A stretch of 64,000 nucleotides of DNA from assembly GCA_934130105.1 (NCBI GenBank), contig CAKOXL010000003.1:4473-68472 (forward strand), given 5' to 3'. The number at the start of each line of letters is the position of its first letter. Positions within the stretch are counted from its first letter, which is position 1. The position numbers and the translations under genes are program-made. The stretch is from an uncultured Bacilli bacterium. GTDB taxonomy: Bacteria; Bacillota_I; Bacilli_A; RF39; UBA660. This document shows, piece after piece, positions 43,883 through 54,135 of this stretch. The notes under the pieces were generated by a model that saw nothing but the letters and a program-made list of their open reading frames with translations, did no database searches and was not told where the DNA came from.

Positions 43883-44710
43883 TCATAATATTTCTAATTG
43901 GTTAATCCTAATAATTCTTTTTTGATTATTAATACAAAATTCTATAAATTCAAATAAGTTCATATTCTTCAAATTATAATCAATAACATATCTATCTATT
44001 TCAAAAACTATACCATCGCGCATCATATAGCTTGGAAAATCTTCTTTATCAGCCCCTAAATACATTAACCAATATGGATAAATTTGTCTTTTTAAGAACG
44101 TTAATGTTTTATCACCTTGTTGATAAGTACTAACACCACTAAGTCTTGTATAAAGTTCACTAGTAGCAAATTCCAAAATGACATCAACAAATTCTTTATA
44201 TTTTTTCTCAAACTTACCAAGCTCATTTTTTATTATATAATAAAATATACTACTAAGTACTAATGGCCCATTCTTTAAATCTTTTTTATTACCCCAACCA
44301 ATCGTTGTACATCCTTCTTTAACTAAAACCGAATCCATAATGGGATGAAGAACAACTATATCATAGTTTTCTTTTAATGGAAACTTCAAAATATCTTTAA
44401 TATTTTTATTTAAATCTTTTTTATATTGATCCCAAATTTTCAATAATCCCAATCTATGTTTTTCAGTATCATCTTTCAAAGTAATAAATAAATCAGTCTC
44501 AAAAACTAAATTATATAAAGTATCATCATCCGGAATAAAGTTTTTAATATCAGAAAGCATTTCATCTTTATCTTTGGAAATACTATTATACTGTTTACGA
44601 TAAGTTGTATATAACTTTTGTTTAAAGGTATGAACAACCTCAGAAAAAGAACTTCCAAATAATAGATTCCATGTTAATAAATAGTCACTCAATAAAAAAT
44701 GAAGTCTCAT
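43883..44710 (-). CDS. Uncharacterised protein between the two replicase genes
   Basis: 275 residues from the ATG MRLHFLLSDY after AAGGTAG. Mixed alpha/beta, no signal peptide, no membrane helix. Conserved-looking parts are YDIVVLHPIMDSV, TTIGWGNKK and YWLMYLGADKEDFPSYMMRDG. I do not recognise it. It lies 54 bases upstream of polC on the same strand. Confidence 0.72.
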   Translation of the reverse strand: MRLHFLLSDYLLTWNLLFGSSFSEVVHTFKQKLYTTYRKQYNSISKDKDEMLSDIKNFIPDDDTLYNLVFETDLFITLKDDTEKHRLGLLKIWDQYKKDLNKNIKDILKFPLKENYDIVVLHPIMDSVLVKEGCTTIGWGNKKDLKNGPLVLSSIFYYIIKNELGKFEKKYKEFVDVILEFATSELYTRLSGVSTYQQGDKTLTFLKRQIYPYWLMYLGADKEDFPSYMMRDGIVFEIDRYVIDYNLKNMNLFEFIEFCINNQKRIIRINQLEIL

Positions 44711-44791
44711 TCTATCACTACCTTTTCTATAAATACAATATATCATAAAATTATATGAGATGAAACTATTTTTCCTAGTTTTAACGACTTT

Positions 44792-44841
44792 TTAATGCAA
44801 GTTAACTAATACTTAACCTATTTATTATTTACTTGCATTAA
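44792..44841. repeat. 11-bp perfect inverted repeat upstream region
   Basis: TTAATGCAAGT (44792-44802) and its exact complement (44831-44841) flank a 28-base AT-rich centre between dnaE and the gene at 43883. It may form a hairpin or be a protein-binding site; there is no T run. Confidence 0.5.
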
Positions 44842-44900
44842 TTTACATTTATATATATTCAAGACTAAAATCTGTAATAAAATAAAGGCTAATATTTACA

Positions 44901-47837
44901 TTAATTAAGCTTCTTAATTTTACTAACAACAATTTGATAACTATCAAATCTTTTTTCAACTTTACCATTTATACTTAAAACATCACCAATTTTAATATCA
45001 GAATAACTTTGATATATTTTAGGAAATAGGATAAAATTAGCCATAGAATATTCATCACTTCCATCAAAAAACATCATATCATCACCGTTTTTTGTCCTAG
45101 TTGTTTTTATTCTTTCAACAAGTACTACAACATTTATATTTTTATCAAAATAATTAGAAATCAAATTAAGAGAAATATCATGATTAACATCATTTTTGTA
45201 GAATGAAACCGGATGGTTACTTAAATAAATTCCAAATAACTCTTTTTCCATACGAATCAAATCATAATTAGAATATTCTTCCTTAACTTCAAGTTCTGGT
45301 TTTAAAACATATTGAGGATCAAGAGTATCAATCAATTCACTATAATTAATAATAGCATCAAGATTATCTATATATGTTTTTCTATTAATATTAAAGCAAT
45401 CAAAGCACCCAGCTAATATAAGTGATTCTAATACATTACGATTAAGTCCCTTAACTTTTGTTAAAAAATCAAAAATATCACTGTAACCATCCCCACGTTT
45501 TGATACAATTTGATTACAAATAACACTACCAATTCCATGAATACCAGAAAATGGATAATAAATTCCATCAGGAAAAACCGTAAAACTGCAATCACTATGA
45601 TTAATACATGGTTTTAAGACACTTATTTTTAAGTTTTTTACCTCCATAATATATTCTTTTAGTTTCTCATCACTTCCAATAACAGAAGTAAGTAAGCTGC
45701 TATAAAAATATTTTGGATAATAATATTTTAAATATGCCATTTTATAAGCAATCATAGAATAAGCAACTGAATGGCTACGATTAAACCCATAATTAGCAAA
45801 ACTCAAAATTAAATCAAAAATCTGTTTACTCGTTTCGCTAGAATGTCCATTTTGAACACATTTTGAAATAAATCTTTCTTCTTCCGCTTTCAAAACATCC
45901 ATCTTTTTCTTGCTCATAGCACGCCTTAAGATATCAGCTTCGCCTAATGTATAACCTGCTAAAGAATTAGCTATTTGCATAATTTGTTCCTGGTAAATAA
46001 TAATGCCATATGTACTTTTTAAAATTGGTTCTAATGCATAATCTAAATAAGTAATTTCTTCTAAACCATGTTTTCTTCTAATATAAGAGTCAATATTTTG
46101 AGCTGGACCAGGTCTAAATAAAGCAATTGCAGCAAAAATATCCTCAAATGAATTAGGTTTTAGTTTCTTAAGAAAATTTTTCATCCCTTCACTTTCAAAT
46201 TGAAAAATACCAGTTGTATCTGCTCTAGCAAATAAATTAAGTACATTTTTATCATCAAGCAAAATACTATTAAAATCAATTTTTATTTTTTCAACTTTAA
46301 AAATATCATCTATTATATTCATAATAGTAGTTAACGTTTTAAGTCCCAAGAAGTCCATCTTTAATAATCCTAATTCCTCAAGATACTCCATTGTATAGCC
46401 TGTCAAATACATACCATCAGATACAGTTAATGGAATAACATCATCTAAATCCTTCTTACACATAACTATACCAGCAGCATGACTAGAGATATGCCTTGGA
46501 AATCCTTCAATAAAAGATGCTACTTTAAATAATTTTATTAACCTTTCATCACTATCTATCATTCTTTTAAACTCAGGATCTTTTGCATAAAAATCTTTTA
46601 ATTTAAGTTTAGTAAAATTAGGAATTTTCTTAGTAATCAAATCAACTTGATAAGTAGCTACATTTAAAACTCTGCTAACATCTCTAAGTGATTGTTTAGC
46701 TGCCAAAGTACCAAAAGTAACAATTCCACTAACTCGTTTACTACCGTATTTATTAACAACATAATTAATCACCTGATCACGATATATATCAGGAAAATCA
46801 GTATCAATATCAGGCATAGTAACTCTTTCTGGATTTAAAAATCTTTCAAATAATAAATCATATTTTATAGGGTCTATATCAGTAATACCAAGTGAATAAC
46901 ATACAAGCGAACCAGCACCACTACCACGACCAGGTCCTACTAGTATTTTATTTTTCTTAGCATATTTGATAAAATCATAGACAACTAAGAAATAATTTGA
47001 AAAGCCCATTTTTAGAATAATATCTAACTCATAATTAAGCCTATTAGCATAACTTTCTCTAACTTTTCCTTGAAATCTCTTATTTAAACCAAAGCTAGAT
47101 AATTTTACCAAATATTCATGACTACTTAAGCCATTTGTCTCACTGTAAATAGGTAATAATAATTCTGATTTTGGAAATTCTAAATTACATAAATCAGCTA
47201 TTTTATTTGTTGTAAATAAACCTTCATTACTAGTTAGTTCATAAATATTAGGAATATCTAACGAAAAATTATCAACTTCATAATTAACATTATCAGCTAT
47301 CGTTTTTCCATCTCTTATCATGTATAAGTATTTTAAATACTCACTATCATTCTCATTAATATATAAATTTTTTCTTAAAAATACTATATTATTAGTAATA
47401 GACTTAGCATCATTTTCCTCTTTATTATTAGAATATCCTAAATATAACTCATCAATAATACTAGTAAGCAACTTATAGGTATTTAAAAACTGTACAGGAA
47501 CAATTACGATAACTGAATTATGATACTTTAAAATATCATCAATTTCTACTTTTCTTTCAGACTGAATAGTAGAAAGTTTTATTAATGTTTTATAACCAAC
47601 ATAGTCTTTAGCATACATTAAAATAGTATCATTTTCTAATGATATTTCAAGTCCTATAATTGGCTTAATATTTAGACCTTTACACTTTTTATAAAACTCC
47701 ATTACACCAAACATATTATTGTCAGTAATAGCTACTTGAGAATAATTATGATTCTTTAAAAAATGTAATAAATTATCAATACTAATTAAACTAGATAATA
47801 ATGAATAGTTAGTTTTTACATAAAGCGGTGTGTACAT
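44901..47837 (-). CDS. dnaE: DNA polymerase III alpha subunit, DnaE type
   Basis: 978 residues, shorter than B. subtilis DnaE (about 1115). N-terminal PHP domain (YVKTNYSLLSSLIS, VAITDNNMFG; metal ligands partly lost). The polymerase core has GPGRGSGAGSLVCY, PDIDTDFPD and the SHAAGIVM/ RSHSVAYSMIAY motifs. A C-terminal OB fold ends the protein (NVVVLVERIKTTRTKNGDDM...). With PolC it forms the two-replicase set of low-GC Gram-positives, where DnaE extends primers for PolC. Confidence 0.96.
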   Translation of the reverse strand: MYTPLYVKTNYSLLSSLISIDNLLHFLKNHNYSQVAITDNNMFGVMEFYKKCKGLNIKPIIGLEISLENDTILMYAKDYVGYKTLIKLSTIQSERKVEIDDILKYHNSVIVIVPVQFLNTYKLLTSIIDELYLGYSNNKEENDAKSITNNIVFLRKNLYINENDSEYLKYLYMIRDGKTIADNVNYEVDNFSLDIPNIYELTSNEGLFTTNKIADLCNLEFPKSELLLPIYSETNGLSSHEYLVKLSSFGLNKRFQGKVRESYANRLNYELDIILKMGFSNYFLVVYDFIKYAKKNKILVGPGRGSGAGSLVCYSLGITDIDPIKYDLLFERFLNPERVTMPDIDTDFPDIYRDQVINYVVNKYGSKRVSGIVTFGTLAAKQSLRDVSRVLNVATYQVDLITKKIPNFTKLKLKDFYAKDPEFKRMIDSDERLIKLFKVASFIEGFPRHISSHAAGIVMCKKDLDDVIPLTVSDGMYLTGYTMEYLEELGLLKMDFLGLKTLTTIMNIIDDIFKVEKIKIDFNSILLDDKNVLNLFARADTTGIFQFESEGMKNFLKKLKPNSFEDIFAAIALFRPGPAQNIDSYIRRKHGLEEITYLDYALEPILKSTYGIIIYQEQIMQIANSLAGYTLGEADILRRAMSKKKMDVLKAEEERFISKCVQNGHSSETSKQIFDLILSFANYGFNRSHSVAYSMIAYKMAYLKYYYPKYFYSSLLTSVIGSDEKLKEYIMEVKNLKISVLKPCINHSDCSFTVFPDGIYYPFSGIHGIGSVICNQIVSKRGDGYSDIFDFLTKVKGLNRNVLESLILAGCFDCFNINRKTYIDNLDAIINYSELIDTLDPQYVLKPELEVKEEYSNYDLIRMEKELFGIYLSNHPVSFYKNDVNHDISLNLISNYFDKNINVVVLVERIKTTRTKNGDDMMFFDGSDEYSMANFILFPKIYQSYSDIKIGDVLSINGKVEKRFDSYQIVVSKIKKLN

Positions 47838-47991
47838 AATTATTCCTCCTGTTAATATCTTACCACAAATTACTATGATTTACTTAAAAATAAAATTAAA
47901 AACTGCCTAATAATAGGTAATAATATAGAATTAATTAAAAGCAAGATAAAAAATAAATATAGATAAAAACTAACAAAATAAGGTAAAATAT

Positions 47992-48020
47992 TTGACTAAA
48001 ATTAAAATATATGATAAAGT
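47992..48020 (+). promoter_or_regulatory. Promoter of rpmB
   Basis: TTGACT (47992-47997), 17 bases, TAAAGT (48015-48020); an alternative TTATAAG lies just downstream. Confidence 0.55.
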
Positions 48021-48063
48021 TATAAGCGCAAGTTAATTTATGTATCAAAAGGAGGAAGTTGAA

Positions 48064-48255
48064 ATGGCAGTTAAAGTTACCAATAAAAAACCTTTATTCG
48101 GAAATAAACGTTCTCATGCTTTAAACGCAACTCGTAAAAAACAAGGTGTTAATCTTCAAGTTGTTAGATTAGAAGATGGAACAAGAGTTAGAGTAAGCGC
48201 TAGAGAATTAAGAACAGCAAGAAAAGATGTAAAAGTTGAAGAAGTTACTGAATAG
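48064..48255 (+). CDS. rpmB: Ribosomal protein bL28
   Basis: 63 residues from the ATG at 48064, preceded by AAAGGAGG; an upstream in-frame ATG at 48040 lies before that site. Marks: PLFGNKRSHALNATRK and the basic RVRVSARELRTARK. Large-subunit protein. Single plus-strand gene. Confidence 0.96.
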   Translation: MAVKVTNKKPLFGNKRSHALNATRKKQGVNLQVVRLEDGTRVRVSARELRTARKDVKVEEVTE

Positions 48256-48282
48256 TACTTCTTTTTATTTTTAATAACAACC

Positions 48283-48317
48283 AAAAAAGCACCCTAAATA
48301 AAATAGGATGCTTTTTT
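48283..48317. terminator. Bidirectional terminator between rpmB and valS
   Basis: AAAAAAGCACCCTA/TAGGATGCTTTTTT stem with one mismatch; serves both convergent genes. Confidence 0.8.
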
Positions 48318-48324
48318 ATATAAA

Positions 48325-50859
48325 TTATTTATTTTCTAAGATTGCTAGTTTTTCTTTTTCTTCTAATAGTTTCTTTCTATCAGCTTCAACTATATTAGCT
48401 GGTGCTTTATTTACATAATTACTATTAGCAAGTAAGTTTTCACGTCTTTCAATAGAAGCTTTTAATTTATTAATTTCTTCTAATTTTTTAGATTCATCTT
48501 CCTTATTTCCTTGATAGTAGTAAGTAATATCAATATTTTTTGACTGATAATTACTACTTAACATATCAGTAATTTCACTATCTACTAAGTTTTCTTCTTT
48601 TATTTTAAGTTGTGAATAATAAATAGATTTAAGTAATTGATCAACTGTTACTTTTACCTTAGCATCTTTAGTTATATTATTAGATTGTTTTAAGTTACGA
48701 ATAGAAACAATATCTTCTAATACCTTATCAATAGTTTCTAATTCACTTGTATAATTATAATCTTCCGCAACAGGATACTTAGAAATCATAATTGATTTTG
48801 CATCCTTTATTGGTAACATCTGATAAATTTCTTCCGTTACATAAGGCATAAATGGATGAAGCATTTTAAGAATAGATGTTAATACCTTTAACAGTACACT
48901 CTTCGTTGTATCATTCATATTAGCTTTAGAAAGTTCAATATACCAGTCACAGAAATCTTCCCAAATAAAGCTATAAAGTTCATTTCCAACATTATGATAT
49001 TCATATTTTTCCATGCTTTCTCTAACACTTTTAATAAGTCTATTTAACTTTTCTAAAATCCATTTATCTGTTAATGATAAGCCTTCTAAAGTATAATTTT
49101 CTTCTTTAAAATCTTCCATATTCATTAATACATAACGAGAAGCATTCCATAATTTATTAACAAAATTCCAAGTAGATTTTACTTTTTCCTCATCATATCT
49201 TAAATCCATACCAGGTGCACTATTTGTAGTTAAGAAAAATCTTAAGGAGTCTGCTCCATATTCTTCAATAACATCCATAGGGTCAACACCATTACCAAGT
49301 GATTTAGACATTTTTCTACCAATTTTATCACGAATAAGGCCATGAATTAGGCAATCCTTAAATGGTCTAGAATTAGTAAAGTGAAGTCCTTGGAAAGTCA
49401 TACGATTTACCCAGAATGGAATAATATCATATCCTGTTACTAAACAGTTATTAGGATAATATCTTTCTAAATCTTCTGTCTTATCTGGCCAACCTAATGT
49501 TGAGAATGGCCATAAAGCACTACTAAACCAAGTATCTAAAACATCACTATCTTGTACCCAACCATCTTCCTTAGGTGCTTCCATTCCTACATATACTTGA
49601 TCACCCTTATACCAAGCAGGGATTCTATGACCCCACCATAATTGACGAGAAATACACCAATCATAAGTAATTTCCATCCAGTGATTCATCGTTTTTTCAT
49701 ATCTTTCTGGCACAAAGTTTACTTTGGTATCTTTATTTTTTTGATTTTCTAAAACTCTATCTGCTAAAGGTCTCATCTTTACAAACCATTGTTTAGATAA
49801 ATATGGCTCAACTACTGCATCACTTCTCTCACTATGACCAACACTATGAGTCATTGGTTCAATAGAAATTAGTAAATCCTCTTTCTTTAAATCTTCTAAT
49901 AATTTTTCTCTACATTCTTCTCTAGTTAAACCACAGTATTTTCCGGCATTTTCATTCATAGTAGCATCTGGATTCATGACCACAATTCTTTCTAAATTAT
50001 GACGATTACCTACTTCAAAATCGTTAGGATCATGGGCAGGCGTAATTTTAACTACACCAGTTCCAAATTCAGGATCAGCATGCATATCCACGACAATAGG
50101 AATTAATTTACCAACAATAGGTAAGATTACCTTTTTACCAATTAAATCTTTATATCTAGTATCATCTGGATTAACAGCAACAGCAGTATCTCCAAATAAT
50201 GTTTCAGGACGAGTTGTCGCAACATCTAGATACATACTCTTATCTTCTAAATAATATTTTAAATGATAGAAAGCTCCCTCATCATCTTTATAAATAACCT
50301 CTTCATTTGATAAAGCTGTCATCTGAACAGGATCCCAGTTAATAATTCTTTCTCCCCTATAAATTAAACCTTGATTATATAAATCAACAAATACACGTCT
50401 TACTGCTTTTGATAATCCTTCATCTAAAGTAAATCTTTCTCTAGAATAATCTAATGATAACCCTAAAGTCTTCCACTGTCTATGAATATTTTCTGCATAT
50501 TCCTTTTTCCAGTCCCAAGCAACTTTTAACCACTCTTCTCTATCCATATCACGTGGTTTAATTCCTTGTTCCTTTAATTTTTTATCAACTTTAGCTTGGG
50601 TTGCGATACCAGCATGATCCATTCCAGGAAGCCACAAAGCATCATACCCGTCCATTCTTTTATAACGAACCATAATATCTTGTAGTGTTGTATCCCAAGC
50701 ATGTCCCAAATGAAGTTTACCAGTTACATTAGGTGGTGGTATTACGACACAAAAAGGCACCTTACTCTTATCTTTTCCTGCTTCAAAGAAACCATTATCT
50801 TTCCAAAAATCATACTTATTTTCTTCTACTATTTTATGATCATATTTTTTATCTAACAT
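48325..50859 (-). CDS. valS: Valyl-tRNA synthetase
   Basis: 844 residues from the ATG after GGTGAAG; overlaps the HD-domain gene by 11 bases. HIGH motif as [19 protein letters not shown] in [11 protein letters not shown]. Editing domain ([13 protein letters not shown]), anticodon-binding domain and a C-terminal coiled coil ([19 protein letters not shown]). Second gene of a T-box-regulated operon. Confidence 0.97.
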   Translation of the reverse strand: MLDKKYDHKIVEENKYDFWKDNGFFEAGKDKSKVPFCVVIPPPNVTGKLHLGHAWDTTLQDIMVRYKRMDGYDALWLPGMDHAGIATQAKVDKKLKEQGIKPRDMDREEWLKVAWDWKKEYAENIHRQWKTLGLSLDYSRERFTLDEGLSKAVRRVFVDLYNQGLIYRGERIINWDPVQMTALSNEEVIYKDDEGAFYHLKYYLEDKSMYLDVATTRPETLFGDTAVAVNPDDTRYKDLIGKKVILPIVGKLIPIVVDMHADPEFGTGVVKITPAHDPNDFEVGNRHNLERIVVMNPDATMNENAGKYCGLTREECREKLLEDLKKEDLLISIEPMTHSVGHSERSDAVVEPYLSKQWFVKMRPLADRVLENQKNKDTKVNFVPERYEKTMNHWMEITYDWCISRQLWWGHRIPAWYKGDQVYVGMEAPKEDGWVQDSDVLDTWFSSALWPFSTLGWPDKTEDLERYYPNNCLVTGYDIIPFWVNRMTFQGLHFTNSRPFKDCLIHGLIRDKIGRKMSKSLGNGVDPMDVIEEYGADSLRFFLTTNSAPGMDLRYDEEKVKSTWNFVNKLWNASRYVLMNMEDFKEENYTLEGLSLTDKWILEKLNRLIKSVRESMEKYEYHNVGNELYSFIWEDFCDWYIELSKANMNDTTKSVLLKVLTSILKMLHPFMPYVTEEIYQMLPIKDAKSIMISKYPVAEDYNYTSELETIDKVLEDIVSIRNLKQSNNITKDAKVKVTVDQLLKSIYYSQLKIKEENLVDSEITDMLSSNYQSKNIDITYYYQGNKEDESKKLEEINKLKASIERRENLLANSNYVNKAPANIVEADRKKLLEEKEKLAILENK

Positions 50860-51607
50860 CTTCTTCACCTACTCCGCTATTAATCTTATCGAAACAAACC
50901 TCTCTTAATTTCTTCCATAATTTTTCACTATCACTAGCTACATCAACCATTGATAAATAAAAATCAAAATTATCAGTTTGAACTAAAATATCAAAACTCT
51001 CATTAAAGTTAATATCAAACACAAATGCTAAACGAGAAACTGTTTTATCTGTTTCTGACTTTATCAAATGATTATTAATTTCATGATTTAAACTAAATTC
51101 CTTTAAAACTTCACTAGATACCTCATCAGCTTTAAAAACTTCATGGTTTTTTAGTGCAAGTACCCTAAATATATCAACCTTATCCATATCTCTAATCATT
51201 TTTGAAAATAATAATTCTTCATCATTCATATCATCGTCGATCAAATATTTATTATGATTTTTAATAGCCTTTCTTATTATATTATCATACTTATCATCTA
51301 CCACAAAATCCCTTATATGCCCCTCATCAAATAAGTAGTAACATGCTGCATCAGCATGATCCATATTAGTCTTTATATCAGAAAGATCATTAAATATCTT
51401 TATTTGTTCAAATCTACCTATATCATGTAAAAGTCCAATAACTTGAGCAAGTTCTAATTCCTGTTCATTAAGATTAAGCCTAAAAGCAAGTTCTGCCATT
51501 AAAGAAACGACCTTATAAGTGTGCTTGTACTTAAAATTAATTAAATCACTAGTTAAATCATAGTTTTCCATATACCTTTCAAAGGCTAATTTTGCATATT
51601 CATACAT
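50849..51607 (-). CDS. HD-domain phosphohydrolase
   Basis: 252 residues from the ATG after AAGGAGG. HD motif: H at [11 protein letters not shown] in [12 protein letters not shown] in NMDHADAAC and D in RDMDKVDIF. Likely a metal-dependent phosphohydrolase on nucleotides. It sits between the T-box and valS with an 11-base overlap, so its output rises when charged tRNA-Val falls. Confidence 0.86.
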   Translation of the reverse strand: MYEYAKLAFERYMENYDLTSDLINFKYKHTYKVVSLMAELAFRLNLNEQELELAQVIGLLHDIGRFEQIKIFNDLSDIKTNMDHADAACYYLFDEGHIRDFVVDDKYDNIIRKAIKNHNKYLIDDDMNDEELLFSKMIRDMDKVDIFRVLALKNHEVFKADEVSSEVLKEFSLNHEINNHLIKSETDKTVSRLAFVFDINFNESFDILVQTDNFDFYLSMVDVASDSEKLWKKLREVCFDKINSGVGEEDVR

Positions 51608-51835
51608 AAAAAAATTCCTCCTTATCACAATAAGGACGAATTAAATCCGCGGTACCACCTTAATTTATTCTAAAAGAATACTCTTCATTTCTTATTAACG
51701 GTAAGACCGTAATTAGCTACTAAAATCACTAATTCAACTCAATCGCTACAAATTTATAATCATTTATCTATTTTCACCAACCATAGACTCTCTACTAAAC
51801 TAGTATAAATTCCTCGACTTCAAAGTATTTAACTA
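51608..51835 (-). promoter_or_regulatory. T-box leader (tRNA-Val) of the HD-domain/valS operon
   Basis: The minus strand carries the T-box sequence AGGTGGTACCGCGGA (51661-51647) and stem I elements (AGTAGAGAG, GGTTGGTGAAAA near 51780). A candidate Val specifier GTA is at 51749-51747. The terminator stem TTCGTCCTTAT/ATAAGGAGGAA (one mismatch) runs into seven T residues that touch the ATG. Its 3' arm contains the ribosome binding site AAGGAGG, so the closed form would also hide the start of translation. High uncharged tRNA-Val should switch the operon on. Confidence 0.9.
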
Positions 51836-51841
51836 GTATTT

Positions 51842-51870
51842 ATTATATATTTTTTTCTAAAACTTGTAAA
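51842..51870 (-). promoter_or_regulatory. Promoter of the T-box operon
   Basis: TTTACA (51870-51865), 17 bases, TATAAT (51847-51842) on the minus strand. Confidence 0.7.
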
Positions 51871-52031
51871 TAATTAATAAGTATTTTCTTATAAAGAAAA
51901 AAGCATAAACCATATAATATTATTATAATCCATATTTTATAAGCGCTAATTATACTTTTTTTTACTTAATTATTTTTACACCAAAAATGTCAATATAATT
52001 ACTTTAGCATATATTAAAGTGGGTGAAAATT

Positions 52032-52250
52032 ATGTTTAAACAAAAAGGACATGGTTTTTTTTGCAGGTGTGAAGCATGTAAAGTAAAAAGAAGAAGCAGT
52101 CTATGGTACATGGGATGTTTATTTTCTCTACTAATTATTTTAATGTGGCAAGTACTATTTACAATTTTTATTACTACTAGACTAAATGCTTTTTTAATAT
52201 TTTTACTAATGCTACTAGTTATTATTGGCTTTATTAGAATTATTTTTTAA
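52032..52250 (+). CDS. Small Cys-rich membrane protein
   Basis: 72 residues from the ATG after GGGTG. N-terminal CRCEACKVKRRSS holds a CxCxxC cluster; two hydrophobic helices follow (~26-45, 50-70). Not recognised. It converges with and overlaps the end of the CotS-like gene by 36 bases, which lowers confidence. Confidence 0.5.
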   Translation: MFKQKGHGFFCRCEACKVKRRSSLWYMGCLFSLLIILMWQVLFTIFITTRLNAFLIFLLMLLVIIGFIRIIF

Positions 52251-53105
52251 ATAGGTTAAAACTTTATTCATATAAAAAATCAGATTACTAACTTGTTTGG
52301 TTTTAGCATATTCATTAGAACTTAGATCTATCTTATCAGGTATTAGAAGAATAGACATAAGTAAATAATATTCTTCTTTTTTTAATGGATATTTTGACTC
52401 ATATATTTCTAAGATACTTTCCAAATTAACATGAAAATAATTATTTCGATACAATGTTTCTAAATCATAAATAGGTAAATCAACTCTTGATTTATCCCAA
52501 CTAATTAAATATAAATCATCACCCTCTATTAAGTGATCATAATTCAAGTTACCATGAATATAAGCAAGTCTTATTTTTTTTACTTCTTTAATAACATCAT
52601 ACCATTTTTCAATATATTCTCTACTTTTATTAATAGCTAAATAAAGTATTGATACATTTCTTACAAGCAAATAATTAGCAGGTGACATATATACTTCAAG
52701 TTCAATCATATTTTGTAGTTCATTATAGTAATTAATCATCTTTTCTTGTTTATTTATTATACTTTCATAAATGTTTTTTAAATAATCTTCATCAACATCC
52801 TTATAAAATGTAGTTTTAATATGAAGGATGCTTGCTAGATACACTAAATCTTCTATCTTCTGCTCTAGTGGTGTATCCTTTTCTTCTATATAATCAGTTA
52901 ATTCTATTTCATCATTCATACTAGAATAAACTTTAGGAAAGTTATTAAAATGTCTAGTTATTAAATAACTAAACGGATCAACTTTCCTATTTATTTTTTT
53001 TATAACATATTTTTTATCGCCAGCTGTAATTATAGATGCTAAACCTTTTTTACTAATAGCATCAGGTTTAATACCATAGTAATCTAATACTTCTTTCTTA
53101 TTCAT
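52215..53105 (-). CDS. CotS/YutH-like spore coat kinase-fold protein
   Basis: 296 residues. Aminoglycoside-phosphotransferase/kinase fold as in CotS and YutH coat proteins: Lys pair YVIKKINRK, catalytic-loop AYIHGNLNYDHLI (184-191) and ISWDKSRVDLPIYDL (203-). The usual catalytic Asp of HGD is Asn here, so it may be a pseudokinase. It overlaps the SpoVID-like gene by eight bases, a pairing that fits a coat function. Confidence 0.8.
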   Translation of the reverse strand: MNKKEVLDYYGIKPDAISKKGLASIITAGDKKYVIKKINRKVDPFSYLITRHFNNFPKVYSSMNDEIELTDYIEEKDTPLEQKIEDLVYLASILHIKTTFYKDVDEDYLKNIYESIINKQEKMINYYNELQNMIELEVYMSPANYLLVRNVSILYLAINKSREYIEKWYDVIKEVKKIRLAYIHGNLNYDHLIEGDDLYLISWDKSRVDLPIYDLETLYRNNYFHVNLESILEIYESKYPLKKEEYYLLMSILLIPDKIDLSSNEYAKTKQVSNLIFYMNKVLTYLKNNSNKANNN

Positions 53106-53961
53106 TATTACAGCAAGGTATAATTAGTTTGCTTCCTGCTTTTACTTCATCTAAATTATTATAATTCTGTAATTCTTCACGTGTTGTTTTATATTTGTCT
53201 ATAATTGATTCAATAGTATCCATATCTCTTACTATATAAACATAATAAGTTGAGAATGTTTCTTCACTTGATGAAAGTGATGAAAAAATAGAACCAACAT
53301 TAGTTGACTGTTTAACATTATCTACTGCTAAATTATTATTGTTATTATTACCGTTATTGTTATTATCATTAACTTTAGAATTAATTGACTCAACAGCATC
53401 TGTTTTTATATCTTCTTCTATTTGTTTATTCAATTTATCAAGTGGATCATCATTTGTCTTAATTTCAAGTTTTTCTTTTACCTCATCAACTTCAACCGGA
53501 ATAGGAATAACATCATCATTATCATTTGCACGCACTAATTTACTATTATAAAGTTCTAATTCCTCTATATCATCATTTTTATCATCAACATTATCAAGTA
53601 CTAACTTAGAAGGAGATTGTTGTACTAATTCTTCTTTTTCTTCCAAACCATTAATATCTATTTCGACATTTATTTTTAAATCCTCTTCATTTATTATTTC
53701 GAAATAAAAGTCTCCAATAGCTATTTCCATATTTTTAGTATCATAATTTGAACCAAGCTCAATCATAAAAGGTAATTTATAGTGAAACTCTTCCTCTATT
53801 TGGCTTGCATCAGTCATTTTATAAGTACCATCTACTAAAATATCACCTTCTATTTCATCATCGTTTGTAAGTTTTAGTGAATGTTTTACTTCTATATCAG
53901 TAATTTCAGCAATCATAGTTCTAAAAGTAATCGTCTTTGTAAAAGGTATAGTCCTTTTCAT
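53098..53961 (-). CDS. spoVID: SpoVID/SipL-like spore coat morphogenesis protein with LysM
   Basis: 287 residues. N-terminal ~110 residues match the SpoVID N-domain (PFTKTITFRTMI, FHYKLPFMIELG, IAIGDFYFEI-like). A long acidic/Asn-rich linker (NNNNGNNNNNN) leads to a C-terminal LysM domain (~239-282: TIESIIDKYKTTREEL, GSKLIIP). SpoVID and SipL anchor the coat to the forespore and are needed for coat encasement. Translationally coupled to the CotS-like gene. A CATAGTATT box lies upstream. Confidence 0.85.
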   Translation of the reverse strand: MKRTIPFTKTITFRTMIAEITDIEVKHSLKLTNDDEIEGDILVDGTYKMTDASQIEEEFHYKLPFMIELGSNYDTKNMEIAIGDFYFEIINEEDLKINVEIDINGLEEKEELVQQSPSKLVLDNVDDKNDDIEELELYNSKLVRANDNDDVIPIPVEVDEVKEKLEIKTNDDPLDKLNKQIEEDIKTDAVESINSKVNDNNNNGNNNNNNLAVDNVKQSTNVGSIFSSLSSSEETFSTYYVYIVRDMDTIESIIDKYKTTREELQNYNNLDEVKAGSKLIIPCCNNE

Positions 53962-54103
53962 AATATCCCTCTTTTCTATTAAATACTATGCTATTAAAAA
54001 AACAAAAGAACAGAAATTAAAATTTTTATTTAAGTAAATTGTTCTAGATATTTACGTCAAAATAAATAAAGCTGCAATATAAAAAGTGTAAACTATTTAC
54101 ACA

Positions 54104-54135
54104 TTAAAAAAGACTAAAAAATAGCCTTTTTAGTC
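54104..54135 (-). terminator. Terminator of lon
   Basis: GACTAAAAA/TTTTTAGTC, 9-bp stem with 6-nt loop and six T residues on the minus strand, overlapping the lon stop. Confidence 0.8.
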
